Assembly: GCA_017382915.1 (NCBI GenBank)
Contig: JAFNZJ010000139.1
Span: 1-14,509 of the forward strand
Length of the DNA stretch: 14,509 nt
Direction: 5' to 3'
DNA from: Clostridia bacterium
GTDB taxonomy: Bacteria > Bacillota > Clostridia > Oscillospirales > Acutalibacteraceae
This document shows, piece by piece, positions 6,005 through 14,024 of this stretch. The notes below the pieces were generated by a model. It was not told where the DNA came from. It made no database searches and was given only the letters and a program-made list of their open reading frames with translations. Position numbers and translations under genes: made by a program. The first letter of the stretch is position 1. Every line of letters begins with the position of its first letter.

Positions 6005-6503
6005 AAATATAATTCTTTGCGGCTTTATGGGTAGCGGTAAAACGGTTACTGCCAAGGCTATTGCAAAAAAACTTGATTTGGAATTTATTGATTTAGACCA
6101 ATATATTGAAAAATCCGAAGGGCTTACGGTTAGTGAAATTTTTGCCCGCTTTGGTGAGGAGCATTTCAGAGCCCTTGAAACAAAGGCGGCAACTAAGCTA
6201 GGTGCCCAAAGCGGCAGAGTTATTGCCCTTGGCGGCGGCACAGTGCTTAGAAAAGAAAATATTTTACCCCTTAAACAAAACGGCACTATTTTTTATCTTG
6301 AGGTGGATGCAAAAACGGTGCTTGCCCGCCTTGAAAATGACACCACCCGCCCCCTTTTAAGGCAAAATAAAGAAAAGACGGTTTTTGAACTGCTTGAAAA
6401 ACGAAGCCCCCTTTATAAAGCGGCGGCCGATTATACTATTGATGCTAACGGCAGTATTGATTATGCCGCAGAGCAAATTTTAAATATTATAAACACCCTT
6501 TAA
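5997..6503 (+). CDS. aroK: Shikimate kinase
   Basis: Phosphorylates shikimate at the 3-hydroxyl using ATP. The 168-residue product has the Walker A loop GFMGSGKT (residues 9-16), the acidic substrate and Mg2+ region FIDLDQYIE, the shikimate-binding glycines ALGGGTVL, and the lid region with Arg in TTRPLL. Length fits a monofunctional kinase. It starts with ATG inside the last codons of aroE. The next open frame, a lipoprotein, starts 12 bases later with its own ribosome binding site. Paralogues aroK and aroL cannot be told apart here; aroK is used by convention. Confidence 0.95.
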   Translation: MTKNIILCGFMGSGKTVTAKAIAKKLDLEFIDLDQYIEKSEGLTVSEIFARFGEEHFRALETKAATKLGAQSGRVIALGGGTVLRKENILPLKQNGTIFYLEVDAKTVLARLENDTTRPLLRQNKEKTVFELLEKRSPLYKAAADYTIDANGSIDYAAEQILNIINTL

Positions 6504-6515
6504 GGAGTTATAAAA

Positions 6516-6983
6516 ATGAAAAAATTCGCACCACTTATTTCTTTTTTTCTTATAATTTGCTTTTTTGCGGGTTGCGGGGGTGAGGTTGTTTCGACTACAC
6601 TGCCAAACACCGATATTACTGCAAGCTTTACCCTACCGGAAAAGTACAGCTGTAAAGAGTCTAGTGAGTTGGAAGGCGTTTCTTTTGCATTTTACAAAAA
6701 AACAAACAGCCAATCAGGCGGTTGGAGTATGATTCTATCACTAGGCGAATCTTCCCCGCAGGTATATGGTCAATATATTAAAATGGTTTCAAGCGGCGGC
6801 GGTGTTACTTCCGCTAAAAAGTTTGGCGATACTACGCTTTTTTCCTTTTCGGGAGGAAATGCTATGGGCAATAAGCGCGGTATCAGACTTATTGATGATA
6901 AATATTTAGCCGTTTTATCGGCTCAAAATCATGTTGAAGAGCAGGATATTATAAGCATATTAAATTCTATAAAAATCGGATAA
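6516..6983 (+). CDS. Small predicted lipoprotein of unknown function inside the aromatic operon
   Basis: I do not recognise the family. The 155-residue product starts MKKF, has a hydrophobic stretch (about residues 6-18) and a lipobox FAGC with the lipidated Cys20, so it should be anchored on the outer face of the membrane. The mature part looks globular and beta-rich, with a segment like those in small extracellular proteins that protect or sense at the cell surface (SLGESSPQVYGQYIKM). ATG follows AGGAG at a good distance. It is co-directional and tightly placed, 12 bases after aroK and about 20 before aroB, so it is almost certainly co-transcribed. No link to aromatic metabolism is visible in the sequence. 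Confidence 0.85.
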   Translation: MKKFAPLISFFLIICFFAGCGGEVVSTTLPNTDITASFTLPEKYSCKESSELEGVSFAFYKKTNSQSGGWSMILSLGESSPQVYGQYIKMVSSGGGVTSAKKFGDTTLFSFSGGNAMGNKRGIRLIDDKYLAVLSAQNHVEEQDIISILNSIKIG

Positions 6984-7003
6984 CCCACAAAGGGGTGCTA
7001 CTT

Positions 7004-8062
7004 TTGGTAATAACAGTAAACACTAAAAATCTTAAAAGCTATGACATAACCATAAGGGGCGGTATTCTGCCCGAAGTGGGCGGTTTGGTGCGCCCCTTAA
7101 CCAAGGCAAAGCGGGTTAGCATTATAAGTGATACCAATGTTGCGCCGCTTTACCTTAAAACGGTTGCCGATTCGTTTAAAGCGGCAGGCTTTGAGGTTAG
7201 CACCTTTGCCTTTACGGCGGGTGAAACATCCAAAACCTTGGATACAGTAAACCGCATTATGGAATGCTTTTTAATAAATAAGCTTACCCGCACCGACCTT
7301 GCCGTTGCGCTTGGTGGCGGTGTAGTGGGCGACCTTACAGGCTTTGCATCGGCAATATATTTAAGGGGTATTGACTTTGTTCAAATACCCACCTCACTTT
7401 TGGCGCAGGTTGATTCGTCGGTTGGCGGTAAAACGGGCTGTGACCTTGCCTTTGGCAAAAATCTTTGCGGCGCTTTTCATAATCCTCTTGCCGTTTTTAT
7501 TGATGAAAATGTTCTTAAAACCCTGCCGCCGCATTATTTTGCCGACGGTCTGGCTGAGGCCATTAAGGCAGGCGCAATAAAGCTGCCCCACCTTTTTGAA
7601 CTGTTTGAAAAGGGCGCTGAAAATGATATAAGCACCGTAATTTATGAAAGCGTTAAAATGAAGGCGCAGGTTGTGGAAAACGACTTTACCGAGCAAGGCG
7701 AACGCACTCTGCTTAATTTTGGTCACACGGTTGGTCACGCCATTGAGCTTTATGAAAACTATCGCGGTCTGTCACACGGGCAGGCGGTAGCAGTTGGTAT
7801 GGCGCTTATTACCAAGGCGTCCGAAAAGGCAGGTCTTACCGAAAAGGGCACCTATGACCGACTGGTTAACTGCCTTAAGGCATATTCACTGCCCTTTACA
7901 ACCGAAATTCCGCTTAAGGACCTTGCTGACCTTGCGGTAAGGGATAAAAAGTCAAGCGGTGATAAAATTAAGCTTGTTTTAATTGAAGATATAGGCAAGG
8001 GATATGTAAAGCAAATTGAAATAGAAAACCTTTATGCCTTTTTAAAAGACGGTATTTGTTAG
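7004..8062 (+). CDS. aroB: 3-dehydroquinate synthase
   Basis: Converts DAHP to 3-dehydroquinate, the first carbocyclic step, using NAD+ and a divalent metal. The 352-residue product has the NAD-binding GGGVVGDLTGF, the motif PTSLLAQVDSSVGGKTG, the metal and catalytic region GLAEAIKAG, and the histidine segments NFGHTVGHAIE and LSHGQAVAVGM. Length is typical. An in-frame GTG at 6995 overlaps the GGGG ribosome binding site, so the TTG at 7004, eight bases after it, is the better start; the two differ by three residues. The stop is TAG, and aroA begins a few bases later. Confidence 0.95.
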   Translation: MVITVNTKNLKSYDITIRGGILPEVGGLVRPLTKAKRVSIISDTNVAPLYLKTVADSFKAAGFEVSTFAFTAGETSKTLDTVNRIMECFLINKLTRTDLAVALGGGVVGDLTGFASAIYLRGIDFVQIPTSLLAQVDSSVGGKTGCDLAFGKNLCGAFHNPLAVFIDENVLKTLPPHYFADGLAEAIKAGAIKLPHLFELFEKGAENDISTVIYESVKMKAQVVENDFTEQGERTLLNFGHTVGHAIELYENYRGLSHGQAVAVGMALITKASEKAGLTEKGTYDRLVNCLKAYSLPFTTEIPLKDLADLAVRDKKSSGDKIKLVLIEDIGKGYVKQIEIENLYAFLKDGIC

Positions 8063-8075
8063 AAGGTGTTTGTTT

Positions 8076-9335
8076 GTGGAAAAAATTAAAATAACACCCC
8101 ACCCGCTAAATGGTGAGGTTGTGGTGCCACCGTCAAAAAGTGCCGCTCATCGCAATATAATTGCGGCCGCCCTTTCAGACGGGGTATCGGTTATATCACC
8201 CGCCTGCCATTCGGATGATATTGATGCTACACTGCGTTGCATTACCACTTTAGGCGCCACCGTTACCGAAAAGGATGGCGCGTTTTACATAACAGGCATT
8301 GATAAAAATAAAGCCTGCGGCAAAACCGCCACTCTAGACTGCGGTGAGTCGGGCTCTACACTGCGTTTTATAATTCCCATTGCGGCGGCGCTTGGGGTAA
8401 ATGCCACCTTTATAGGTCACGGTCAGTTGCCCAACCGCCCAATAACCCCCCTTATTGAAATTTTAACCAACTTTGGGGTTAAATGCTCATCCGACCGACT
8501 GCCACTTACCATTAGCGGCTGTCTTCAAAAGGGTGACTACCTTATTTCGGGTGATATAAGCTCACAGTATTTAACCGGTCTTATTTTTGCCTGCCCCATT
8601 ACGGGCGGCACCGCCACCCTTACCACCCCCCTACAATCGGCAGGGTATGTTGATTTGACCGTAAAAATTTTGTCGAATTTTGGCGTAAACATAATAAAAA
8701 ACGGCGCCACCTATATTTCAAACGGAAATTACACCCCCTCAAATCAGACCATTGAGGGTGACTGGTCGCAGGCCTGCTTTTTTATGTCGGCGGCTGCAAT
8801 GGGTGGCAGCATTAAAATAAAGGGTCTTGATTTAAACTCTACACAGGGTGACAAAGCGGTTTTGGATATTTATAAAGCCCTTGGTGCCACGATAGATATA
8901 AAGGATAACTGCATTTGTGTGTCTTCGGGCAGTTTGACTGCAACCGATATAAACTGCGCCCAAATACCCGATGCGGTGCCGGCTTTAGCGGTGGCGTCGG
9001 CGGTGTCAAAGGGCAATACCACCATTTTTGGCGGTGAAAGGCTCCGCTTTAAGGAGACCGACCGAATTAAAACCGTTACCCACGGTCTTAAAAATATGGG
9101 CATTGCCGTTACCGAGCAACCCGACGGTATGGTAATTACGGGCGGTAGTCCTTTAGGCGGCATAGTAAGCGGAGAGGGCGACCATAGAATTGTTATGGCC
9201 TTTGCCATACTTGCCGCATATTCAAAAAATGATACAATTATTGAAGGCTACACAGCAATAAACAAATCTTACCCCACTTTTTTTGAGGATTTTAAAGCAC
9301 TTGGAGGGATAGCAAATGTCATCACAGATAGGTAA
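8076..9335 (+). CDS. aroA: 3-phosphoshikimate 1-carboxyvinyltransferase (EPSP synthase)
   Basis: Transfers enolpyruvate from PEP to shikimate-3-phosphate; it is the target of glyphosate. The 419-residue product shows PPSKSAAHRN at the N terminus, DCGESGSTLRF, GHGQLPNRPI, SSQYLTGLI, RFKETDRI and GGSPLGGIVSGEGDHRIVM, all in family order. The glycine-rich loop is CGESGST rather than the AGTA-type loop of class I enzymes, so it is probably not of the enterobacterial class. The TTG at 8070 is too close to AGAAGG; the GTG at 8076, nine bases away, is chosen. The 3' end overlaps aroC by 20 bases. Confidence 0.95.
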   Translation: MEKIKITPHPLNGEVVVPPSKSAAHRNIIAAALSDGVSVISPACHSDDIDATLRCITTLGATVTEKDGAFYITGIDKNKACGKTATLDCGESGSTLRFIIPIAAALGVNATFIGHGQLPNRPITPLIEILTNFGVKCSSDRLPLTISGCLQKGDYLISGDISSQYLTGLIFACPITGGTATLTTPLQSAGYVDLTVKILSNFGVNIIKNGATYISNGNYTPSNQTIEGDWSQACFFMSAAAMGGSIKIKGLDLNSTQGDKAVLDIYKALGATIDIKDNCICVSSGSLTATDINCAQIPDAVPALAVASAVSKGNTTIFGGERLRFKETDRIKTVTHGLKNMGIAVTEQPDGMVITGGSPLGGIVSGEGDHRIVMAFAILAAYSKNDTIIEGYTAINKSYPTFFEDFKALGGIANVITDR

Positions 9336-10407
9336 AAAAATTACCGTCAGCGTGTTTGGTGAAAGCCACGGTCCTGCCATTGGTATGGTTATGGACGGCA
9401 CCCCCGTTGGCATTAAAATTGATACCGATTATCTGGCCGCTCAGGCCGCCCGCAGGGCCCCCGGTAATGATGCCTTTGCCACCCCAAGGAAGGAAGCCGA
9501 TAAGGTAGAATTTTTATCGGGTGTTAAAGACGGCGTTACAACAGGTGCGCCCCTTACCGCAATAATTAAAAATTCCAACACCCACTCAACCGACTATAAC
9601 AATATTTTAAACTGCCCCCGCCCATCCCACGCCGACTATGCGGCAGGTGTTCACTATAAAGGCTTTAATGATATAGCAGGCGGTGGACATTTTTCGGGCA
9701 GACTTACCGCTCCGCTGGTTACGGCAGGCTCAATTTTGCGCCTTTATTTAAAAAGCAAGGGCATTGAAATTGGCGGTCACATCTGCCAAATCGGTGGTCA
9801 TATTGACAGTCGCTTTGACCCCGTAAATGTAAGCGCAGATACCCTTTTAAAGCTCTCAAGCGGCAACACCTTCCCCCTTTTAAATGAAAAGGCAAAGGAT
9901 GCCATGCTTAAAGAAATTGCCGATGCCAAGTCCGCCGGTGACAGCATTGGCGGTGCGGTGGAAATTGCCGTTACGGGACTGCCCGCAGGTCTTGGCGGCC
10001 CTATGTTTGACGGCGCTGAAAACCTTATTTCAAAGGCGGTTTTTGGCATACCCGCAGTTAAGGGCATTGAATTTGGTGAAGGCTTTGATTTTTGCAGTAT
10101 GCGTGGCAGTGAAGCCAACGACCAAATGGAAATTAGGTGTGGCAAGGTAGCCTGCACCACCAACTGTAACGGTGGCATAACGGGTGGCATAACCAACTCT
10201 ATGCCGATTATTTTTAGGGTTGCCATTAAGCCCACACCATCAATATCTTTACCCCAAAACACGGTAGATTTAACCACCAACCAAAACACAACCCTTAGTA
10301 TAAAGGGCAGGCACGACCCATGTATAGTTCCCCGCGCCCTGCCGGCGATTGAGGCAGTAACCGCCATTGCAATTGCCAACCTATTGGCCGAGGAGGCGCA
10401 AAACTAA
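9316..10407 (+). CDS. aroC: Chorismate synthase
   Basis: Eliminates phosphate from EPSP to give chorismate, the branch point for Phe, Tyr, Trp and folate; it needs reduced FMN. The 363-residue product has the signature start (VSVFGESHGPAIGMVMDG), the arginine-rich RRAPGNDAFATPRKE, RPSHADYAAG, the glycine-histidine stretch DIAGGGHFSGRLTAP and, near the C terminus, GRHDPCIVPRALPAIEA. All are standard for the family. The ATG at 9316 lies seven bases after GGAGGG, inside the end of aroA. It ends in TAATG, where the A is shared with the pheA start codon. Confidence 0.97.
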   Translation: MSSQIGKKITVSVFGESHGPAIGMVMDGTPVGIKIDTDYLAAQAARRAPGNDAFATPRKEADKVEFLSGVKDGVTTGAPLTAIIKNSNTHSTDYNNILNCPRPSHADYAAGVHYKGFNDIAGGGHFSGRLTAPLVTAGSILRLYLKSKGIEIGGHICQIGGHIDSRFDPVNVSADTLLKLSSGNTFPLLNEKAKDAMLKEIADAKSAGDSIGGAVEIAVTGLPAGLGGPMFDGAENLISKAVFGIPAVKGIEFGEGFDFCSMRGSEANDQMEIRCGKVACTTNCNGGITGGITNSMPIIFRVAIKPTPSISLPQNTVDLTTNQNTTLSIKGRHDPCIVPRALPAIEAVTAIAIANLLAEEAQN

Positions 10408-11540
10408 TGGAACTTGAACAGGTCAGGGCCCAAATCGATGAAATTGATGACCAGCTTATTGCCCTTTTAAGCCGCAGAATGGACTGCTCACTAAAGGTGG
10501 CAGAAATTAAGGCCGAAAAGGGGCTGGAGGTTTATCACCCCAAAAGGGAAGAGCTTATTTTTAACAAGGTAAGGCAAAAGGGCGGTAAATACGGCGAATA
10601 TTTTATTGAGCTTTATCGCCTGCTTATGGAATGCAGCAGGGCGCTTCAGCATCAGGCTCCGCCCGACAGCAACCCACTGGTTAGCACCATACTTTCTGCC
10701 CAAAAAACCCTAAATATCAACGGTAAGGTGGCCTGCTACGGGCAGGTTGGTGCGTTTACACACCTTGCCCTTACTTCCGCCTTTGATAAAAGTGAAATTT
10801 CACCCTATTTTTGCTCCACCTTTGAAAAGGTTTTTGAATCGGTTAAATCGGGCAACACAGAATTTGGCATAGTGCCGGTTGAAAATTCATCGGCGGGCTC
10901 GGTTAATGAGGTTTATGACCTTATTCTAAAGTACAAGCTTTTTATTGTTGGCGCCGTTGCAATGCCCGTTTCACACAATTTATTGGGTCTGCCGGGCGCA
11001 AAGCTTACCGACATTAAGGCGGTTTATTCACATCCGCAGGCGCTTTCACAGTGCAAAAACTTTTTAGAGGCAAATTCTATTGAGGGCAGAGTTTTTTCAA
11101 ACACTGCCGCCGCCGCAAAGCATGTATCCGACCTTGGCGATATATCAATAGGTGCTATTGGCTCCACCCAAGGGGCTAAAGAAAACTCGCTTACTGTTTT
11201 AGCACCAAGCATACAGTCCTTTGAAAACAACCAAACCAGATTTATTATTATTTCAAAGCACCCCGTTATTCCCGAAGACAGTAATAAAATCAGCCTGGTT
11301 TTCAGTCTTTCGCACACCCCCGGTTCACTGCAAAAAATTCTTACCCGCTTTTCACTTCACGGGCTTAACCTTACTAAACTGGAATCCCGCGCAGGTAAAA
11401 ACGGCGATTTTGAAACCCAATTTTATTTGGATTTTGACGGCAATGTGGCGCAGATTAAAACACTATCGCTACTTTGCTCGCTTTTAGCAGAACTTAATGA
11501 TTTTTCTTTTTTAGGCAACTATAAAGAAATTACATTATAA
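10407..11540 (+). CDS. pheA: Bifunctional chorismate mutase / prephenate dehydratase (P-protein)
   Basis: Converts chorismate to prephenate and then to phenylpyruvate, committing flux to phenylalanine. Domains in the 377-residue product: an AroQ-type chorismate mutase of about residues 1-85 (EIDDQLIALLSRR, HPKREELIF); a prephenate dehydratase of about 105-285 (CYGQVGAFTHLA, VPVENSSAGSVNEVYDL, the substrate motif NQTRFIII); and a C-terminal ACT domain of about 295-375 (TPGSLQKIL, NLTKLESRAGKNGDFE), which in this family binds phenylalanine for feedback inhibition. The ESR motif is present, followed by Ala where many have Pro. The start overlaps the aroC stop by one base. It is the last gene of the aromatic set; mscL follows after 20 bases without a terminator. 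Confidence 0.96.
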   Translation: MELEQVRAQIDEIDDQLIALLSRRMDCSLKVAEIKAEKGLEVYHPKREELIFNKVRQKGGKYGEYFIELYRLLMECSRALQHQAPPDSNPLVSTILSAQKTLNINGKVACYGQVGAFTHLALTSAFDKSEISPYFCSTFEKVFESVKSGNTEFGIVPVENSSAGSVNEVYDLILKYKLFIVGAVAMPVSHNLLGLPGAKLTDIKAVYSHPQALSQCKNFLEANSIEGRVFSNTAAAAKHVSDLGDISIGAIGSTQGAKENSLTVLAPSIQSFENNQTRFIIISKHPVIPEDSNKISLVFSLSHTPGSLQKILTRFSLHGLNLTKLESRAGKNGDFETQFYLDFDGNVAQIKTLSLLCSLLAELNDFSFLGNYKEITL

Positions 11541-11560
11541 TTTTTTGGAGGTTTTTTATT

Positions 11561-12049
11561 ATGAAAAAGTTTTTAGGCGAATTCCGAGAGTTTATCACCA
11601 AGGGCAATGTTATGGATATGGCTGTAGGTTCTATTATCGGTTTATCCTTTAAAGACATCGTAACCAGCCTTACCAATGACATTATATCCCCAATTCTTGG
11701 CATTTTTGGTGGCGTTGACTTCAGTGATATGAAGTGGGTTATCGGCACCAAGGTTGACCCCGCTACCGGTGCAGTGGTTGAAAATTCTATCAACTACGGC
11801 GCATTTATCACCGGCGTTATTAACTTTATAATTATGGCGCTTATCATTTTTCTTATGATTAAGCTTGTTACCAAGGTTGGCGAAATCAGCAAAAAGCTTG
11901 CCTTCAAAAAGAAGGAAGAAGAAGCCGCCGAAGCAGTAGAAGAAGCCCCCGCAGAGACCACAGAGGATATTTTAAAGGATATCCGCGATATGCTTAAAGC
12001 AAGCGCTAAAGAATCAAAACCTAAAACAAGGGCAAAAAAGGCCGAATAA
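11561..12049 (+). CDS. mscL: Large-conductance mechanosensitive channel MscL
   Basis: Homopentameric membrane pore that opens under high membrane tension to release solutes on hypo-osmotic shock. The N terminus MKKFLGEFREFITKGNVMDMAV matches the family, followed by the first membrane helix (about residues 17-45), the periplasmic loop with an inserted VDPATGAVVENS, and the second helix INFIIMALIIFLMIKLV (about 87-103). The charged C-terminal tail (KKKEEEAAEAVEEA, then ILKDIRDMLKASAKES and a lysine-rich end) brings it to 162 residues, longer than the roughly 136 of E. coli. ATG follows GGAGG at about nine bases. It may be read from the aromatic operon; a hairpin follows its stop. Confidence 0.95.
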   Translation: MKKFLGEFREFITKGNVMDMAVGSIIGLSFKDIVTSLTNDIISPILGIFGGVDFSDMKWVIGTKVDPATGAVVENSINYGAFITGVINFIIMALIIFLMIKLVTKVGEISKKLAFKKKEEEAAEAVEEAPAETTEDILKDIRDMLKASAKESKPKTRAKKAE

Positions 12050-12063
12050 TTTGAAATTACATA

Positions 12064-12099
12064 AGGGGCAAATATTTTAATGTATTTGCCCTTGCTTTT
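12064..12099 (+). terminator. Terminator-like hairpin after mscL
   Basis: GGGCAAATA (12066-12074) pairs with TATTTGCCC (12083-12091), extended by a G-T and further pairs, and is followed by TTGCTTTT. The T run is imperfect. A possible ATG for the next frame (12080) lies in the loop, which argues for the later start. Confidence 0.65.
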
Positions 12100-12139
12100 G
12101 GCAATAATATTTGTATATTCTGTTTTTTGTGGAGGCTTT

Positions 12140-13054
12140 ATGCAAGGCTTATTGCAAACACTTAATTTTTTAGCGCCCACAGTAGATGATTTTGATGCGC
12201 TAAAAAAGGCTATTTTGCCCTTTGCTAAGGGCAGTATGTCCTGTGAAATAACACCCCTTACCCTGCTTATTTGGGAAAAATACTATCACCAAAAAATTGC
12301 TTTTTTTGATGATATGCTTTTTGTACGACTGGGTGAAGGTCAAAATATCATTTACCTTTTGCCCTTTGCAAAAGATATGAAAAAAGCGGTGGAAATACTT
12401 AAAAAACAGGCGCTTTATGATAATATCCCCCTTGCCTTTTTGGCGGCAGAAGGGGTCAGACTTGATGAGTTTAATCTCTTGTTTGGTGAAGAATTTTCAC
12501 AAACCGAGTCGCGTGATGACTTTGAGTACATTTATTCCACACAAAAGTTGTCTACCTTGAGCGGCAAAGCCTTTCACTCAAAGCGCAACCATATATCTGC
12601 CTTTAGCAAACAGTATAACTGGCATTATGAGGCAATAAACAGCACCAACCTTGCCGATGTTTTAAAAATGGCAGATGAGTGGACTGCCGAAATGTCAGCC
12701 CTTTCTGATGATGCAAAAAGCATTGAGGTTGAAAATGCCGCCCTTAAGGCATTACTGCCCCAAATGGATAGGCTGGGACTAAAGGGTGGCTGCATTAAGA
12801 TAAATGACAGGGTGGTGGCATTTAGTGTAGGCTCCCCCATAAATGATGAGGTGTTTGATATTCACACCGAAAAGGCGCTAACCGAATATCGCACCGCCTA
12901 TGCGGTAATAAACCGCGAATTTATTTTAAACGACCTATTGGACTATAAATATGTAAACCGCGAGGATGATATGGGTATTGAAGGTCTTAGAAAGGCCAAG
13001 CTTTCATATAAACCCGACATCCTTTTGAAAAAATATATTATTAAAGAAGGGTAA
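12140..13054 (+). CDS. DUF2156 / LPG_synthase_C-type protein (GNAT-fold acyltransferase-like)
   Basis: This matches the DUF2156 family, related to the C-terminal half of phosphatidylglycerol lysyltransferase (MprF) and to the GNAT fold; many clostridial members are uncharacterised. The 304-residue protein carries the characteristic GKAFHSKRNHISAF, NREFILNDLL and DDMGIEGLRKAKLSYKPD. It has no membrane helices in the chosen frame, unlike full MprF, so it is probably cytosolic. An open frame also begins at 12080, but GGAGG lies just before the ATG at 12140 and the upstream part falls in the mscL terminator. GGAGG to ATG is only four bases, a little short. The stop is four bases before the next gene, so they form a pair. 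Confidence 0.85.
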   Translation: MQGLLQTLNFLAPTVDDFDALKKAILPFAKGSMSCEITPLTLLIWEKYYHQKIAFFDDMLFVRLGEGQNIIYLLPFAKDMKKAVEILKKQALYDNIPLAFLAAEGVRLDEFNLLFGEEFSQTESRDDFEYIYSTQKLSTLSGKAFHSKRNHISAFSKQYNWHYEAINSTNLADVLKMADEWTAEMSALSDDAKSIEVENAALKALLPQMDRLGLKGGCIKINDRVVAFSVGSPINDEVFDIHTEKALTEYRTAYAVINREFILNDLLDYKYVNREDDMGIEGLRKAKLSYKPDILLKKYIIKEG

Positions 13055-13058
13055 ATAA

Positions 13059-13916
13059 GTGCTTACTAACTATTCCGCTTATAAAGACCTATATTTAAAA
13101 TGCTTTACCGATGACACCGAGCAGGATGCTGAATTTCTTTTTGAAACGGTGCTAAAAAAGGCTGAGCGCGTTTGTGAATATGAAAACGGCACCCCCATTG
13201 CCATGCTTTTTTTAATGGACTGCCGCGTGCAAACCAAAACCGAAAGCCTGCCATTTTATTACCTTTATGCCGCCTGCACCCACCCCGACCACCGTGGCAA
13301 GGGTTTAATGTCCAAGCTTTTAGAAAAGGCAAAGCAAAAAAGTCTGGCCGACGGCAAAATGGGTATCTTCTTAAAGCCGGCAACCCCCTCTTTGTTTGAT
13401 TTTTACGCAAAATCGGGTTTTGAGCCGTTTTTTAAATACACCAAGATTTCTTGCTCGGCCAAGCAGTTTTTAAGCAATATTGAAATTAAAAAGGCTATTG
13501 CCCCCATAACCCAAATGACCCTTAAAGAATGGCAAATGCGCCGTTATGAGCCACTTGGTCTGCTTACCGATATATATGCCGATTTTGAAGGTGACCTGTT
13601 TTATTCGGCGGCGGCAGGCTGTACCTCCGTATTTGCGGGCGGTGCCGCAATAGTTTATGAACTGCGCGGTGACACTCTGCTGGTTAAGGAGGCCTTTTGC
13701 CGTAAGGGCAATGAAAAGGCTTTGCTTTCTCTTACCGGTGCGGTGCTTTTAATGTTAAGGCGTGAAAATATTGAACTGCGCCTTCCCGCCGTTTATAGTG
13801 ATGATGCTTTTGTTGGTCTTGACCCCAAAACCGACTATTTCAGCGTTATTTGGCATAATGATAATCTAAATCTTTCCGACTATGAAGCCCCCTATCACGG
13901 CTTCGCATTTGACTAA
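13059..13916 (+). CDS. GNAT-family N-acetyltransferase (two-part)
   Basis: A predicted acetyl-CoA-dependent acyltransferase with unknown substrate. Residues of about 60-130 hold the GNAT core: the motif A region THPDHRGKGLMSKLLEKA with the Arg-Gly-x-Gly pyrophosphate-binding loop, then FYAKSGFEPF, the motif B region. The second half (from about 150) is unrecognised and may be a degenerate second GNAT or a binding domain, as in Eis-like proteins. The start is GTG at 13059, seven bases after AGAAGGG. It follows the DUF2156 gene by four bases; both have the GNAT-like fold, so they may act on related substrates. Its stop codon lies directly next to a parS-type site. Confidence 0.85.
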   Translation: MLTNYSAYKDLYLKCFTDDTEQDAEFLFETVLKKAERVCEYENGTPIAMLFLMDCRVQTKTESLPFYYLYAACTHPDHRGKGLMSKLLEKAKQKSLADGKMGIFLKPATPSLFDFYAKSGFEPFFKYTKISCSAKQFLSNIEIKKAIAPITQMTLKEWQMRRYEPLGLLTDIYADFEGDLFYSAAAGCTSVFAGGAAIVYELRGDTLLVKEAFCRKGNEKALLSLTGAVLLMLRRENIELRLPAVYSDDAFVGLDPKTDYFSVIWHNDNLNLSDYEAPYHGFAFD

Positions 13917-13932
13917 TGTTTCACGTGAAACA
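13917..13932. other. parS-type centromere site, copy 1
   Basis: TGTTTCACGTGAAACA is a perfect 16-bp palindrome, extended to 20 bp with its flanks, matching the widely conserved parS consensus TGTTNCACGTGNAACA bound by ParB/Spo0J. The GNAT stop codon TAA abuts it. It could also form a loop-poor hairpin, but the match is too exact to be chance. Role inferred from consensus. Confidence 0.88.
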
Positions 13933-13945
13933 TTTTATATTCTTT

Positions 13946-13976
13946 AGCGCTTAACCGCTTTGGTTGGGCGCTTTTT
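13946..13976 (+). terminator. Intrinsic terminator after the DUF2156-GNAT pair
   Basis: AGCGCTTAACC (13946-13956) pairs with GGTTGGGCGCT (13962-13972) around GCTTT, with two G-T pairs, and is followed by five T's. It separates the GNAT gene from spoVAE. Confidence 0.85.
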
Positions 13977-14024
13977 GTATATATCCCCCTTTTTGTGTAA
14001 TGCTAAATAAAAGGGGTGTTTACT

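Noticed and set aside
9798..10379. 193-codon minus-strand frame opposite aroC
   Set aside because: Shadow of a conserved gene in GC-rich codons, without a ribosome binding site or promoter.
12531..12542. DnaA box (TTATTCCACA near 12533)
   Set aside because: It has an extra base relative to TTATCCACA, lies inside a coding region, and no cluster is present.
13977..14005. Sigma-G promoter for spoVAE (GTATA, 17 bases, AATGCTA)
   Set aside because: The match is partial and the start would fall on the ribosome binding site, so it is only a weak possibility.
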